From Shewanella algidipiscicola (GTDB lineage: Bacteria; Pseudomonadota; Gammaproteobacteria; Enterobacterales; Shewanellaceae): a stretch of DNA of 64,000 nucleotides. The notes beneath the pieces are model-generated. The model ran no database searches and was not told the origin of the DNA. It saw only the letters and a list, made by a program, of their open reading frames with translations. A program made the position numbers and the translations under genes. This document shows positions 17,552 through 26,519 of this stretch, one piece after another. The DNA lies in contig NZ_QPQT01000010.1 in the NCBI RefSeq assembly GCF_003605125.1, positions 62,001-126,000 of the forward strand. Reading direction: 5' to 3'. The stretch's first letter is position 1; every line of letters starts with the position of its first letter.

Positions 17552-17806
17552 CTACGCGCGTTGCGATTCAATAAAGTCGGCTAAGCTGGCCACACTGAAA
17601 AAGTGAGCCTTGGTTGCTTCGGAGTTGGCTTCAATTTTTACATCGAACTGTTTCTTTATCGCTAAGCCCAGTTCTAGTGCATCTATTGAGTCTAAGCCTA
17701 AGCCCTCACCAAAAAGGGGAGCGTCGGTGTCGATATCATCGATGCTGACGTCTTCAAGATCGAGGCAATCAATGATCAGTTGTTTAATTTCGTTTTGTAA
17801 GCTCAT
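17552..17806 (-). CDS. Acyl carrier protein (second)
   Basis: This 84-residue carrier protein has the attachment motif GLGLDSIDALELGL; the Ser follows the invariant Asp. The ATG at 17806 gives a normal carrier-protein N-terminus (MSLQNEIKQLI), whereas a TTG at 17842 would add 12 unusual residues. It overlaps the acyltransferase gene by 23 bases. Confidence 0.9.
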   Translation of the reverse strand: MSLQNEIKQLIIDCLDLEDVSIDDIDTDAPLFGEGLGLDSIDALELGLAIKKQFDVKIEANSEATKAHFFSVASLADFIESQRA

Positions 17807-18602
17807 AATTAGTATCAAGTTGTTGTTTATAATAGTTTTCAAGATCTCGAGTCAGTTGACGCGCCATCTTGGCTTCGCCGCCTGGGCCAGCATCATACCC
17901 GATATGGGCAATGGTTTCGCCTACTTCAACATGCATGCCTATGGTTTGGCGAGGTATTTCATACCAAGGTTGCTGTTTGGTGAGGCCAACGGCATTGGTG
18001 CGCAATACAATTGGGATCAGGTCTGTTTTTGTCCGCAGGGCGATATTGGCCGCCCCGCGCGCAAATGGGTTGATGATGGCTCCTTGTTGTGTCCGAGTGC
18101 CTTCGGGGAAGATGATTAGGCATGTGCCCTGACGCAACACCGCTTGGCAATCTTTTAAGAGTAGATCAGCACCGCGATTAGGGATATAGCCGGCGCTAGA
18201 AAGCACGGCGCGTAACAGGGGATTACGCCACAAGCTTTGCTTAACGATGCAGCCCACATTAGGCATTAGGCTGATAAGCACCACGACATCCACCAGTGTG
18301 GGATGGTTGGCGATAATCACTTTGCCCTGAGCGTCATTAAGACGATGCAGATCTTGGCAGGTCACTTTGATTACCCCAGCCCAGGTGAGCAGGGTGACAA
18401 AGCCGCCAAACATGATATGGACCGTGTGTTGCACGCGAGCGGCTCGTTGCTGTGGATCGCTTGAGCATATCCTCAGCATAGGAATGACAGTTAAAGACAG
18501 CAATAAGCCTCCTAGGCCGAAAGCTACATAACAACTGACGCCCGCTAACCAGCGCGGAATATAGGCCAGTGAGTGCAAATCAGTGCCTGTGTGGTTAGCC
18601 AT
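17784..18602 (-). CDS. PlsC-type 1-acyl-glycerophosphate acyltransferase (ApeD-like)
   Basis: This 272-residue membrane-associated acyltransferase has the HX4D motif in IIANHPTLVDVVV near residue 100 and the glycerol-binding motif FPEGTRTQQG. An N-terminal hydrophobic helix (about 20-42) anchors it to the inner membrane. It probably transfers the polyene chain or a fatty acid to the lipid anchor. Its start overlaps the stop of the first gene of the operon by 8 bases. Confidence 0.83.
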   Translation of the reverse strand: MANHTGTDLHSLAYIPRWLAGVSCYVAFGLGGLLLSLTVIPMLRICSSDPQQRAARVQHTVHIMFGGFVTLLTWAGVIKVTCQDLHRLNDAQGKVIIANHPTLVDVVVLISLMPNVGCIVKQSLWRNPLLRAVLSSAGYIPNRGADLLLKDCQAVLRQGTCLIIFPEGTRTQQGAIINPFARGAANIALRTKTDLIPIVLRTNAVGLTKQQPWYEIPRQTIGMHVEVGETIAHIGYDAGPGGEAKMARQLTRDLENYYKQQLDTNYELTKRN

Positions 18603-19329
18603 GGGAGAGTTGCCAGATGAAGCGGTTTAAGCGCCCATACAGGGGGTGTTTGCCGGCGATGGCATGGAGCAGTTGGCCATAACTCATGGGCGGCGCATCA
18701 CGATATTGCTCGGCACTGGGTTGGGTATGTAATTGCAGCAACGTGGCGGGTGGCGAGTCAGGCGTTGGCAGCGACAATTGCAGCGCGATAGCGATAGGTA
18801 ATTCAGGTTCATGAATGAATTCTTTATACACATCTGATACCGGCTCATCGCCAAACACCAACAGCACATCGCTATTATCTTCACAAAGCTGGCCATAGGC
18901 CTCAGTAAGCGCTTGTTCCAGCGTAGTTTCGCTGGCGGCGATAGAGGTTGAAGCAGCGCGGTTATGGGTCAAAATACTAAAGATACCGCTGGCAGTATTG
19001 TGCACCGATTGGCTGAAGCCCATGGGGGAAATAGGCTGCTCTTGCACAATATCTTCGAGTAATTCAACGGTACGATTGAGCTCGCCATGACGCGAAGCGA
19101 AAATGGTGCGGCATTGAGCTGGGGCATCGCATTGAAATGCCGCATCGAGCAGCATTTTGGTCAGCTTGCTAAAGCGTCGTCGCTGCATCGCAGGAACTTG
19201 AGGTAGTGTTGGCGCACTCGCCAGATGATCTTCATCGCAGAGCGAATGAGGCCATTGTTGCCAATCGGCTATCTGTTGGTAGCGTGGTGACCAAGCGCCT
19301 GACGATTGGATCCTAAAGGTTAACTGCAC
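18595..19329 (-). CDS. Ketosynthase-like chain-length-factor subunit (ApeC type)
   Basis: This 244-residue protein is shorter than a full ketosynthase and matches the N-terminal beta-ketoacyl synthase-like family seen at the head of aryl polyene clusters. At the position of the active-site Cys (normally TACSS) it reads TSIAASET, so the nucleophile is missing. This is the expected state for a chain-length-factor-like partner of a catalytic ketosynthase. Other recognisable segments are ASRHGELNRTVELLE and GFSQSVHNTASGIFSI. It is the first gene of the leftward operon. Confidence 0.78.
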   Translation of the reverse strand: MQLTFRIQSSGAWSPRYQQIADWQQWPHSLCDEDHLASAPTLPQVPAMQRRRFSKLTKMLLDAAFQCDAPAQCRTIFASRHGELNRTVELLEDIVQEQPISPMGFSQSVHNTASGIFSILTHNRAASTSIAASETTLEQALTEAYGQLCEDNSDVLLVFGDEPVSDVYKEFIHEPELPIAIALQLSLPTPDSPPATLLQLHTQPSAEQYRDAPPMSYGQLLHAIAGKHPLYGRLNRFIWQLSHG

Positions 19330-19408
19330 TGCTTTGCCTCAATCTGCAGCGTACGGCTGCGTTTTCCATAACAAGGGAAGATGGGCTTTAAGCCGCATCA
19401 ATTGTGCT

Positions 19409-19414
19409 ATTGTA
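19409..19414 (-). promoter_or_regulatory. Candidate -10 element of the pigment operon
   Basis: On the minus strand TACAAT occurs 80 bases before the first gene of the pigment operon (start 19329). No convincing -35 hexamer accompanies it, so the promoter could depend on an activator or lie elsewhere in 19330-19520. No open reading frame lies in this gap. Confidence 0.25.
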
Positions 19415-19520
19415 CACCGATATGTAGAGAAAAAGCACGGTTTGCGCTATGCAGATGTTGCCTTGTTATAGCGATAATGATGGCAGAGAAAACGAGTTGA
19501 AATCCAGCGCTAATCGATAA

Positions 19521-19544
19521 AAAACCGCCTAGGAAGGCGGTTTA
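19521..19544 (-). terminator. Rho-independent terminator of the DUF3014 gene
   Basis: The stem AAACCGCC (19523-19530) pairs with GGCGGTTT (19537-19544). In the leftward direction it is followed by a T-run on the minus strand. It lies 20 bases downstream of the DUF3014 gene stop and insulates the pigment operon promoter region. Confidence 0.8.
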
Positions 19545-19563
19545 ACTCAGGTGTGGGCGGTCA

Positions 19564-20442
19564 TTATTCTTGCAGCTGTTTCTTCAGTTTACGCAGCGCA
19601 ATTTTCACTTTTTTGCTGTTTTCGGGGCCCATACGAATCATCAATTTTTGTGCATTGGGTAATGATTCGAGCTGTGGATCGACAAACTTATAGTTAACGC
19701 TAACGCTATTGAGTTCAATGGCTTGCTCAATAATGGGCGCGGCCAGCACCACGTCGATGGCGTCGATCATACGTTCATTGAAGCTACCATTGCTGTAACC
19801 GAGTTCATCAAACGCTTGGTTAAGCAGAGGCGTCAGTTGTTCATAGGTAGCGACAAGTTGCTGCTCATCAAGGTTGCTAATAAAATCGGCGTAGAGATCA
19901 TAGCGGTGGTAACTGTCTGGATTAAGATAGGTTTTATTACTCATATCCGAGACGGTAAATTGGCTATTAGGCGCCTTAAGTGGGCTGACTTTTCGGGCTA
20001 ATTCTCCTTGGGCGATATTATCGACGAACACCACAAAGTGTCTGATGATATCTTTTTCAACTAAAATCGGGTCGATTTTCATGCCATTGGCGACGTCGAG
20101 AGTTTTGGCTTTCACATAACTATCACTGTCGGCGAGTGTTGGGATGGGCTCAACTTGTGGCGTCGTTACTTGCGCAACTGGTGGCTCAACTACGGGCTCA
20201 GGCACAGGTTCAACTTCTGGCTCTGGCAGGTTGGCATCAGTGGGTAACGGCTGCTCGGGGATGATTTCGGGCAAGGTCACTGCTGTAGGTTGTTCTGGCT
20301 CTGGTTGAGTTTCTTTGCTGTCAAAGAAATAATAAGCGCCAGCGGCCAGGATCAGCAAAATCACCACAATAGCAATCGTTAGTGCACTGGCACCACCACG
20401 TTTTTCTTGTGGGGTGATTCTATCTTCTTGACTGACTTGCAT
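19564..20442 (-). CDS. DUF3014 membrane-anchored periplasmic protein
   Basis: This 292-residue protein has one N-terminal transmembrane helix (ALTIAIVVILLILAAGAYYF, about residues 19-39). A Pro/Glu/Val-rich linker follows to about residue 115, then a globular domain with the DUF3014 features IRHFVVFVDNIAQGELARK and YHRYDLYADFI. The Pro/Glu linker resembles periplasm-spanning spacers of TonB-like proteins, so the domain probably faces the periplasm. Its function is unknown. It has its own terminator and an intergenic gap to recG, so it is probably a single transcription unit. Confidence 0.8.
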   Translation of the reverse strand: MQVSQEDRITPQEKRGGASALTIAIVVILLILAAGAYYFFDSKETQPEPEQPTAVTLPEIIPEQPLPTDANLPEPEVEPVPEPVVEPPVAQVTTPQVEPIPTLADSDSYVKAKTLDVANGMKIDPILVEKDIIRHFVVFVDNIAQGELARKVSPLKAPNSQFTVSDMSNKTYLNPDSYHRYDLYADFISNLDEQQLVATYEQLTPLLNQAFDELGYSNGSFNERMIDAIDVVLAAPIIEQAIELNSVSVNYKFVDPQLESLPNAQKLMIRMGPENSKKVKIALRKLKKQLQE

Positions 20443-20510
20443 GAGAGTTCCTTGAAAAATAGCTCGTGTTTAAGGAGGGGCCAACACGGCCTATCTCCAT
20501 TCTGCAAAAT

Positions 20511-20540
20511 TCAGTCAACTTGTCTAGTGAAGTTGACTGA
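20511..20540 (-). terminator. Terminator hairpin after recG
   Basis: The 11-bp perfect stem TCAGTCAACTT (20511-20521) and AAGTTGACTGA (20530-20540) has an 8-nt loop. Leftward, it is followed on the minus strand by ATTTTG. It lies 52 bases after the recG stop. Confidence 0.6.
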
Positions 20541-20592
20541 AATAAAAAATATTTAACTTCAACAAAGAATATAATCTAAGTTATAGCACTGG

Positions 20593-22668
20593 TTAGGCTT
20601 GCACATATTGCTGTCTGTTCCCGAGCCAGCGCATGATGATGGCATCGACATTCTCTGGAGCCTGCTGCATCACGTGTTGCGCCAGTTTTTGGATCGCGGG
20701 GATCAGGGCTTGATCGCGAATAAGATCGGCGATTTTCATGTCGACTATTCCCGTCTGCTTGGTACCAAGTACCTCCCCTGGTCCGCGTATATCGAGATCT
20801 TTCTGCGCGATAATAAAACCATCATTACTGTCACGTAGTACGCCTAATCGCTTAGTTGCGGTTGCCGACAGCGGAGCCTTATACATGAGGACACAGTGAC
20901 TGGCTATGGCGCCGCGGCCGACACGGCCCCTGAGTTGATGCAGTTGCGCCAAACCTAGACGCTCGGGGTTTTCGATGATCATTAAGCTGGCATTGGGTAC
21001 ATCGACACCAACCTCAATGACTGTTGTCGCCACGAGCAAATGAATCTTTCCTGCTTTAAAGTCAGCCATAATAGCTTGTTTTTCTGCAGGTTTCATTCGT
21101 CCGTGCACTAAACCAATGGATAATTCTGGCAGTTGCTGCTTTAGCTCTTCGGCGCTATCTTCGGCCGCTTGGCACTCTAATACTTCCGACTCTTCAATCA
21201 GGGTGCAGACCCAATAGGCCTGGCGATGATGTTGCAATGCGGCTTGGCGGACTCGCTCAATCACCTCTGCTCGTCTGCTATCGGATACCGCCACTGTGGT
21301 TACGGGAGTTCTGCCTGGCGGTAGTTCGTCGATAATAGAGGTGTCTAAATCGGCGTAGGCGGTCATGGCTAATGTGCGTGGGATAGGCGTTGCCGTCATA
21401 ATCAATTGATGAGGATGGAAGCCTTGGTTAATCCCTTTTTCTCGTAGGCCTAATCGCTGATGTACGCCGAATCTGTGTTGCTCATCAATAATGATCAGGG
21501 CCAGCTTATTAAATTCGACCTTGTCTTGAAAAATCGCGTGGGTACCGATAACAATGTGAGCCTCACCACTTTTTATCATGTCCAGAGACTGGCTGCGCGC
21601 CTTACCTTTGAGCTTGCCTGCTAGCCAACCCACGGTTAATCCCAGTGGTTCAAACCAGGTGGCAAAGTTATTGGCATGTTGCTCTGCCAGTAGTTCGGTG
21701 GGCGCCATCATGGCGACCTGATAGCCGCTCTCAATCGCTTGTAGCGCCGCCAATGCGGCGACTAAGGTTTTACCCGATCCCACATCGCCTTGCACTAAGC
21801 GCATCATAGGATGTTGCTGGCGTAAATCACTCTGGATCTCTGCCACCACACGTTGCTGGGCTCCAGTTGGGCTAAAGGGTAAGGCGGTTAAAAACGGGTT
21901 GACCAGTTGGCCGCTACCTGCGAGCGATACCGCCGCGTCGCGATTACTGCGTTGCCTTAGTTGTAACATACTCAAATTGTGGGCCAGTAGTTCTTCTTGG
22001 ATCAAGCGTTGCTGCGCCGGATGAGAGCCTTGTTCGAGTGTAAAAGGGTCTGTGCCCGTGGGTGGCCGGTGCAGTAATTTGAGCGCCTCGATGAGCGACA
22101 TCTGGTTTGGTTGAAGATGGGCTGGTAATAGCTCTTTTAGTGCGCCATGGGCCAATAATGCTAGTGCTTGGTCGGTGAGCTTTATCCAACTGGCCTGTTT
22201 AAGCCCCTCTGTAGTCGGATAAATTGGCGTTAAGGTTTCACTCAAGTCCAGGTTACTACCCGAGTGGATCACCTTGTATTCAGGATGAATGATTTCTGGG
22301 TGATGTTTGCCGCGTCGCACTTCGCCATAGGCGCGAATCGTGGCGCCATTTTCTAGGCCATTGCGCTGCGCAACAGAGAAATTAAAGAAGCGTAGAGTCA
22401 TCACGCCGCTGTCGTCGCGTACGGTGCAGGTGAGCATGCGTTTGCGGCCTTGAATAATTTGCGATGAATGAATCGTGGCTTCGATGGTGCCATAGCTGCC
22501 GGGGTAAAGCGCGGCTATCGGGTATATTTGCGTGCGATCTTCGTAGCGCAACGGTAGATGAAACAGCAGGTCTTGGACTGTTTTTATGCCGAGCTTTTCT
22601 AGCCGCTGCGCCATTTTGGTCGCCACGCCCTTTAGCTCAGTTACAGCCATAAGATCGAGTCTATCCAC
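20593..22668 (-). CDS. recG: ATP-dependent DNA helicase RecG
   Basis: This 691-residue protein compares with 693 in E. coli. An N-terminal wedge/OB region is followed by the Walker A segment LVQGDVGSGKTLVAA near residue 294, the DEQH box (IIIDEQHRFGV), motif III TATPIPRTLAM, and the C-terminal motifs VATTVIEVGVDVPNA and QLRGRVGRG. RecG reverses stalled forks and branch-migrates Holliday junctions. The start is a GTG at 22668, which aligns with the E. coli N-terminus; an ATG at 22650 is an alternative. A hairpin terminator lies downstream. Confidence 0.95.
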   Translation of the reverse strand: MDRLDLMAVTELKGVATKMAQRLEKLGIKTVQDLLFHLPLRYEDRTQIYPIAALYPGSYGTIEATIHSSQIIQGRKRMLTCTVRDDSGVMTLRFFNFSVAQRNGLENGATIRAYGEVRRGKHHPEIIHPEYKVIHSGSNLDLSETLTPIYPTTEGLKQASWIKLTDQALALLAHGALKELLPAHLQPNQMSLIEALKLLHRPPTGTDPFTLEQGSHPAQQRLIQEELLAHNLSMLQLRQRSNRDAAVSLAGSGQLVNPFLTALPFSPTGAQQRVVAEIQSDLRQQHPMMRLVQGDVGSGKTLVAALAALQAIESGYQVAMMAPTELLAEQHANNFATWFEPLGLTVGWLAGKLKGKARSQSLDMIKSGEAHIVIGTHAIFQDKVEFNKLALIIIDEQHRFGVHQRLGLREKGINQGFHPHQLIMTATPIPRTLAMTAYADLDTSIIDELPPGRTPVTTVAVSDSRRAEVIERVRQAALQHHRQAYWVCTLIEESEVLECQAAEDSAEELKQQLPELSIGLVHGRMKPAEKQAIMADFKAGKIHLLVATTVIEVGVDVPNASLMIIENPERLGLAQLHQLRGRVGRGAIASHCVLMYKAPLSATATKRLGVLRDSNDGFIIAQKDLDIRGPGEVLGTKQTGIVDMKIADLIRDQALIPAIQKLAQHVMQQAPENVDAIIMRWLGNRQQYVQA

Positions 22669-22804
22669 GCTTTATACCCATTTGATTCATTGAGTCATTT
22701 AAACAACTATTGGCTCAATCACTGTAAATATATACATATATTATCAGAGTTTGCTCTGAACGCAATCTTGCTGCAATTACCAATGGTTTGCTTAGGCGCT
22801 GTGG

Positions 22805-23401
22805 CTATAACCATCCTTTCTGTTTGGCAATACGGGCTGCATCTATTCGATTGGTTGCATGAAGTTTGGCGATTGCTTCCGATAAATAATTCCGCACCGT
22901 GCCTTCGGCGATAAATAGGGTGTTGGCAATTTCGGCAGTGCTGCGTCCTTCACTGGCTAATCGCAGTGCGCGGCGTTCTTTATCGTTGAGTGGATCTTGC
23001 TCACCCACGGCCATGATAGCCAGCTCAGGATCGATAACCCGTTTACCTTTAGTTATCAAACCAATGGCTTCAATAAGTGAATCTGATGGCGCGTCTTTTA
23101 ATAAAAAGCCGCCAACGCCAGCTTGTATCGCACGTTTGATGTAGCCAGCTCTGCCAAAGGTGGTCAGGATAATCACCTTAATAGGCACGGCTTGTGTATT
23201 ACACCAGTCAGCGAGCTCGAGACCGGTATAACCAGGCATCTCAATATCTGTCAGTAGCAGATCAAAACTATCGCGCTTCAATAATGCAAGTGCCTCATTG
23301 CCATCTTTAGCCTGAATGATTTCAAAGTCTCCTTCTAGGGACAGCAGTGCAGCTAATGCCCCTCGGACCATGGCTTGATCTTCAGCCAGTAGTATTCTCA
23401 T
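22805..23401 (-). CDS. LuxR/NarL-family response regulator
   Basis: This 198-residue protein has a receiver domain (acidic pocket AEDQ near residue 7, phospho-acceptor Asp in LLLTDIEMPG near residue 52, Lys in LLKDAPSD near 102) and a C-terminal LuxR-type helix-turn-helix (LNDKERRALRLASEGRSTAE to about 195). It is the partner of the adjacent DesK-type kinase; the two genes overlap by 4 bases. This class often controls membrane-lipid or antibiotic-stress genes, but no target is evident here. Confidence 0.88.
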   Translation of the reverse strand: MRILLAEDQAMVRGALAALLSLEGDFEIIQAKDGNEALALLKRDSFDLLLTDIEMPGYTGLELADWCNTQAVPIKVIILTTFGRAGYIKRAIQAGVGGFLLKDAPSDSLIEAIGLITKGKRVIDPELAIMAVGEQDPLNDKERRALRLASEGRSTAEIANTLFIAEGTVRNYLSEAIAKLHATNRIDAARIAKQKGWL

Positions 23402-24501
23402 GCTTTTCCTTGGCGTGGCAATGTCAGCGTAAAGTGGGTGTTGGCGTTTAGCTGGTAATCGAGTGTACCACCAAATTGAGCTAGCCGTTCTCGTATACCA
23501 GTCAGTCCATTTCCCTCGTTAAGGCTGGCGATCGACGCATCATCTGTCACTGTGATTGATAGGGCTTCTTTTGTCTCAGCAAAGACGATGTCGCAGTGAC
23601 TCGCACTGCTATGGCGGATAATATTATTGCACAGCTCAGTTAAGCTTAAGATCAAATGGGTCTCTACATCTGGGTTTAGCTTTGGAATATCGCCCTCTAA
23701 GATGACACTCATTCCTTTATCCCGTAATGCTTGGCACAGGTAAGTCACACTGGATGACAAACCTTTATGTTTATAACCTGAGACAGTTTGCCGGATCTGA
23801 CTCAAACTATCGCGAGCAATGGTGTTGAGTTCCTGCAATTCGGCACTCGCTTGTTCGAGCTTTTTCTTGGCGACAAGCTTTTGAGCTAATTCGGCTTTGA
23901 GTGAAATAGACGAGAGGGAGTGGCCCATAATGTCATGTAGATCCCTTGCGATGCGCTCTCGCTCTAACATGGTTGCAAGTTGGGTTATCTCTTGCTGACT
24001 TCGATGTTCAGCCAGTTTTGCCGCGAGTCGTTTTCTTTCGGCAATCCCGAATAATCCTACCCCTGCGATTAATGCGCTGCCATAGATCAAGAAGTAGTAA
24101 TGCAAGTCTAGCAGCGAACACATCAGTGCCAGCATGGCTGCTAACCCAATTAGGCAATAAAAAGCTTGACGTAAAGAGTAGTTAAAGCCAATAAAGAACC
24201 CCGCGAACGTAAACAGTGATAAAGAGCCTGTATTGATTGGAGTGATGGCAATGCCTATCGCAATCATCGCCAATATGGGTTTGTAGGCTTCTTTCCTTGG
24301 GGCGCGGTAGGCCCAGAAGTAGCAGTAGATAAAGGGAATTAGGGTTATCAGGCTTATCGCTATTTGCCAAGTCGGCTTCGATTGGACAAAGAGAGGAATA
24401 AGATAAAAACCTAAGTTAATTAAATAGACCCAGGCAAATTTATCTTCAACTTTGCATTCAGATTCCAGTTGGCTATTGCTGTAGATATTGGCTTTGTTCA
24501 T
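23398..24501 (-). CDS. DesK-type sensor histidine kinase
   Basis: This 367-residue protein has five to six N-terminal membrane helices (about 27-160), a short coiled linker, and a HisKA_3 dimerisation domain with the phospho-acceptor His in RIARDLHDIMGHSLSS near residue 191. The ATPase domain has an N-box in TELCNNIIRHS and a G-box in NGLTGIRERLAQFGG. The absence of a large extracytoplasmic loop suggests sensing within the membrane, as in DesK. It is co-transcribed with the response regulator. Confidence 0.88.
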   Translation of the reverse strand: MNKANIYSNSQLESECKVEDKFAWVYLINLGFYLIPLFVQSKPTWQIAISLITLIPFIYCYFWAYRAPRKEAYKPILAMIAIGIAITPINTGSLSLFTFAGFFIGFNYSLRQAFYCLIGLAAMLALMCSLLDLHYYFLIYGSALIAGVGLFGIAERKRLAAKLAEHRSQQEITQLATMLERERIARDLHDIMGHSLSSISLKAELAQKLVAKKKLEQASAELQELNTIARDSLSQIRQTVSGYKHKGLSSSVTYLCQALRDKGMSVILEGDIPKLNPDVETHLILSLTELCNNIIRHSSASHCDIVFAETKEALSITVTDDASIASLNEGNGLTGIRERLAQFGGTLDYQLNANTHFTLTLPRQGKA

Positions 24502-24523
24502 AGCGTTAGTCTCTTTTTAAGCT

Positions 24524-24540
24524 GGAGCCCAACGGGCTCC
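24524..24540. terminator. Hairpin between TPR-protein gene and kinase gene
   Basis: A 7-bp perfect stem GGAGCCC/GGGCTCC with a 3-nt loop lies downstream of the TPR-protein gene stop (24565) and upstream of the kinase start (24501). There is no T-run in the leftward direction, so termination may be partial or Rho-assisted. Confidence 0.4.
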
Positions 24541-24564
24541 GTTAACGTCCGATGTTGTCGCGAC

Positions 24565-25230
24565 TTAGTTATGTTGCTTGAGCAAAAAATTAGCCCAGGC
24601 GTAATCATCTTGTACGGCTAACGCGGCTTGCCAATCGCTGATCGCGCCTTGCTTATCGCCAAGGTTTTGTTTAGCGAGCCCTCTCCATGTATAGGCTTCA
24701 GCATATCCCCAGCAGATGCTATCGCAAGGTGTTTCAAATAGACTAATGGCCTTGCTGCTTAACTCTATCGCACGTTTCATACTGCCGCCATATTCAACAG
24801 GTGTCGAATAAGCCGATATAGCTTTAACAAGCGCAAGTCGTGGGCTGTCGGGAACGAGGTTATCGGCGGTATTGATTGCGGCAGACATTTTAGGGCCGTA
24901 GCTGCTGGCTTTTGTAAGGTCTAAACCAATCTGCATACCATAGATCGCAGCCAATAATGTGGCAACTTCGCCATCATCTTGCGCGGAGGCTAAGCGTGAT
25001 TCCGCTTCTTGAAGCGCTGACAATGCCTTATTTTTTTGTCCCAAAATGTTGGCATTAATAGCAAGGCGGTATAGTGCATAACCTTTATCATAGCCGTCTG
25101 TTTGTTGGCTGAGTTGAGTTAGTTGCTCGATGTTCATTTGATTTGAAGCGCTATCAATAGAGGCAATTTCATTGGCTTGGGTGAATGAACTTATGATGGC
25201 AAGACTCGATATAATAGTTAGGGTTTTCAT
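24565..25230 (-). CDS. Exported TPR-repeat protein of unknown function
   Basis: This 221-residue protein has a signal peptide (MKTLTIISSLAIISSFTQA). The remainder is helical with TPR-like repeats, clearest at the C-terminus (GYAEAYTWRGLAKQNLGDK, then SDWQAALAVQDDYAWANF). The start was set at the ATG at 25230, which has GGAGAG just upstream and begins with the signal peptide; longer readings from 25356 have no such features. It lies upstream of the two-component genes on the same strand and might be related to them. The substrate or partner is unknown. Confidence 0.65.
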   Translation of the reverse strand: MKTLTIISSLAIISSFTQANEIASIDSASNQMNIEQLTQLSQQTDGYDKGYALYRLAINANILGQKNKALSALQEAESRLASAQDDGEVATLLAAIYGMQIGLDLTKASSYGPKMSAAINTADNLVPDSPRLALVKAISAYSTPVEYGGSMKRAIELSSKAISLFETPCDSICWGYAEAYTWRGLAKQNLGDKQGAISDWQAALAVQDDYAWANFLLKQHN

Positions 25231-25341
25231 TTGACTCTCCTTGATGAGCATAAGGCTGCTTGCCTTGTGGCTAAGTCCCTCTATTGGGCTTAAGGAGAGT
25301 ATTTGGGATTGCGTTATGTTTGTGCAGGCATAGATGTCACC

Positions 25342-25370
25342 AAAAAGGGATGACAAATGTCATCCCTTTC
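25342..25370 (-). terminator. Terminator of the Ca/Na antiporter gene
   Basis: The 12-bp stem AAAGGGATGACA (25344-25355) pairs with TGTCATCCCTTT (25358-25369). Leftward, the minus strand continues with a T-run. It sits 42 bases after the antiporter stop and upstream of the TPR-protein gene. Confidence 0.8.
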
Positions 25371-25411
25371 TGAGTGTGCTAACGAATTAACTTAAAAACA
25401 ATAAATCTATG

Positions 25412-26344
25412 TTAAGCGCTAGCGCTATTGATCAAATATCCGAGGTAGCAAAGGTATGCGACTAATAGTAGTGCTCCTTCTCTGCGTCCAATACGCATAC
25501 CTGTCCACGCTACGGGCAGTAAGATTAACGCCAGTGCTAACATCATGCTCATGTCGATAATCTGTAATCCACCCGAGGTAATGGGATGGATAAGGGCTGT
25601 AATACCTAAAATACCTAATATATTAAAAAGGTTAGAACCAACAACATTGCCAATGGCGATATCGCTTTCGCCTTTACGGGCCGCCACGACTGAGGTGACC
25701 AATTCTGGCATGCTAGTACCAATCGCGACTATAGTTAGGCCGATAATGAGCTCGCTAACCCCAAATTGCTGCGCCAGTGTCACTGCGCCATCGACAAAGA
25801 GCATACCACCACCGATCAGCATGCTGATCCCAACGGCAATGAGCAGCGTGGCCAACAGTGGATGTGCCAAGCTTGAATCTGGAATATCGCTGGCGCCTTC
25901 TCCTCTGCTGCTGATATAGCTAAAGCCTAAATAGGCTACAAGCAGTGTGGTGAGTAGGGCACCATCGAGCAGGCTGACATCGCCATCGTTAATCAAGCCC
26001 CAAAACAACAGACTGGCGCCGATCATGATGGGAATATCCCGTTTGATCATTTGCGTCTGTACTTGTATTGGCCGAATAAGGGCTGTGATGCCTAAGATCA
26101 AACCAATATTAGCAATGTTAGATCCGATGACATTACCGATTGCAATGCCTGGGTTGCCGGCTAATGCAGATTTAAGGCTTACGGCCAGTTCGGGGGCGCT
26201 AGTACCGAACGCAACAATAGTTAATCCAATGATTAAAGGTGCAATTCCCAACTTTAATGCCACCGAGCTAGCACCGCGTACCAAGGCTTCTGCCCCTGCA
26301 GTCAGAATAATAAAACCACCGATAATGGCTAATAAAGTCAACAT
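25412..26344 (-). CDS. Calcium/sodium antiporter (CaCA family, YrbG type)
   Basis: This inner-membrane exchanger of 310 residues has about ten helices. The two inverted alpha-repeats are obvious: PLIIGLTIVAFGTSAPELAV near residue 40 and ELIIGLTIVAIGTSMPELVT near residue 200, each followed by GNVIGSNIANIG or GNVVGSNLFNILG. These GTSxPE and GNxxGSN segments hold the ion-binding Glu and Asn residues. The ATG at 26344 has an ideal GGAGG 5 bases upstream, so it is preferred to the upstream in-frame codon at 26356. It forms a single gene with a strong terminator. Confidence 0.9.
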   Translation of the reverse strand: MLTLLAIIGGFIILTAGAEALVRGASSVALKLGIAPLIIGLTIVAFGTSAPELAVSLKSALAGNPGIAIGNVIGSNIANIGLILGITALIRPIQVQTQMIKRDIPIMIGASLLFWGLINDGDVSLLDGALLTTLLVAYLGFSYISSRGEGASDIPDSSLAHPLLATLLIAVGISMLIGGGMLFVDGAVTLAQQFGVSELIIGLTIVAIGTSMPELVTSVVAARKGESDIAIGNVVGSNLFNILGILGITALIHPITSGGLQIIDMSMMLALALILLPVAWTGMRIGRREGALLLVAYLCYLGYLINSASA

Positions 26345-26462
26345 GTTTACCTCCAATAAACGTTAGGCGGCAAGGATAGGCTTTCGCACTCGGAAGGCAA
26401 CTAAAATTTAGCACTACCAAGATTAAATTTTATTTAAGATAAGCGGTTAAATTAATAGTAAA

Positions 26463-26486
26463 AAAGCACGTCTTAGACGTGCTTTT
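26463..26486 (-). terminator. Terminator of the acyl-CoA synthetase gene
   Basis: AAAGCACGTCT and AGACGTGCTTT form a stem of about 11 bp with a tiny loop, flanked by A- and T-runs. It lies 34 bases after the synthetase stop at 26520. Confidence 0.75.
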
Positions 26487-26519
26487 AGGTGTTATACAGA
26501 TTAATTTATGCCTAAGGGC

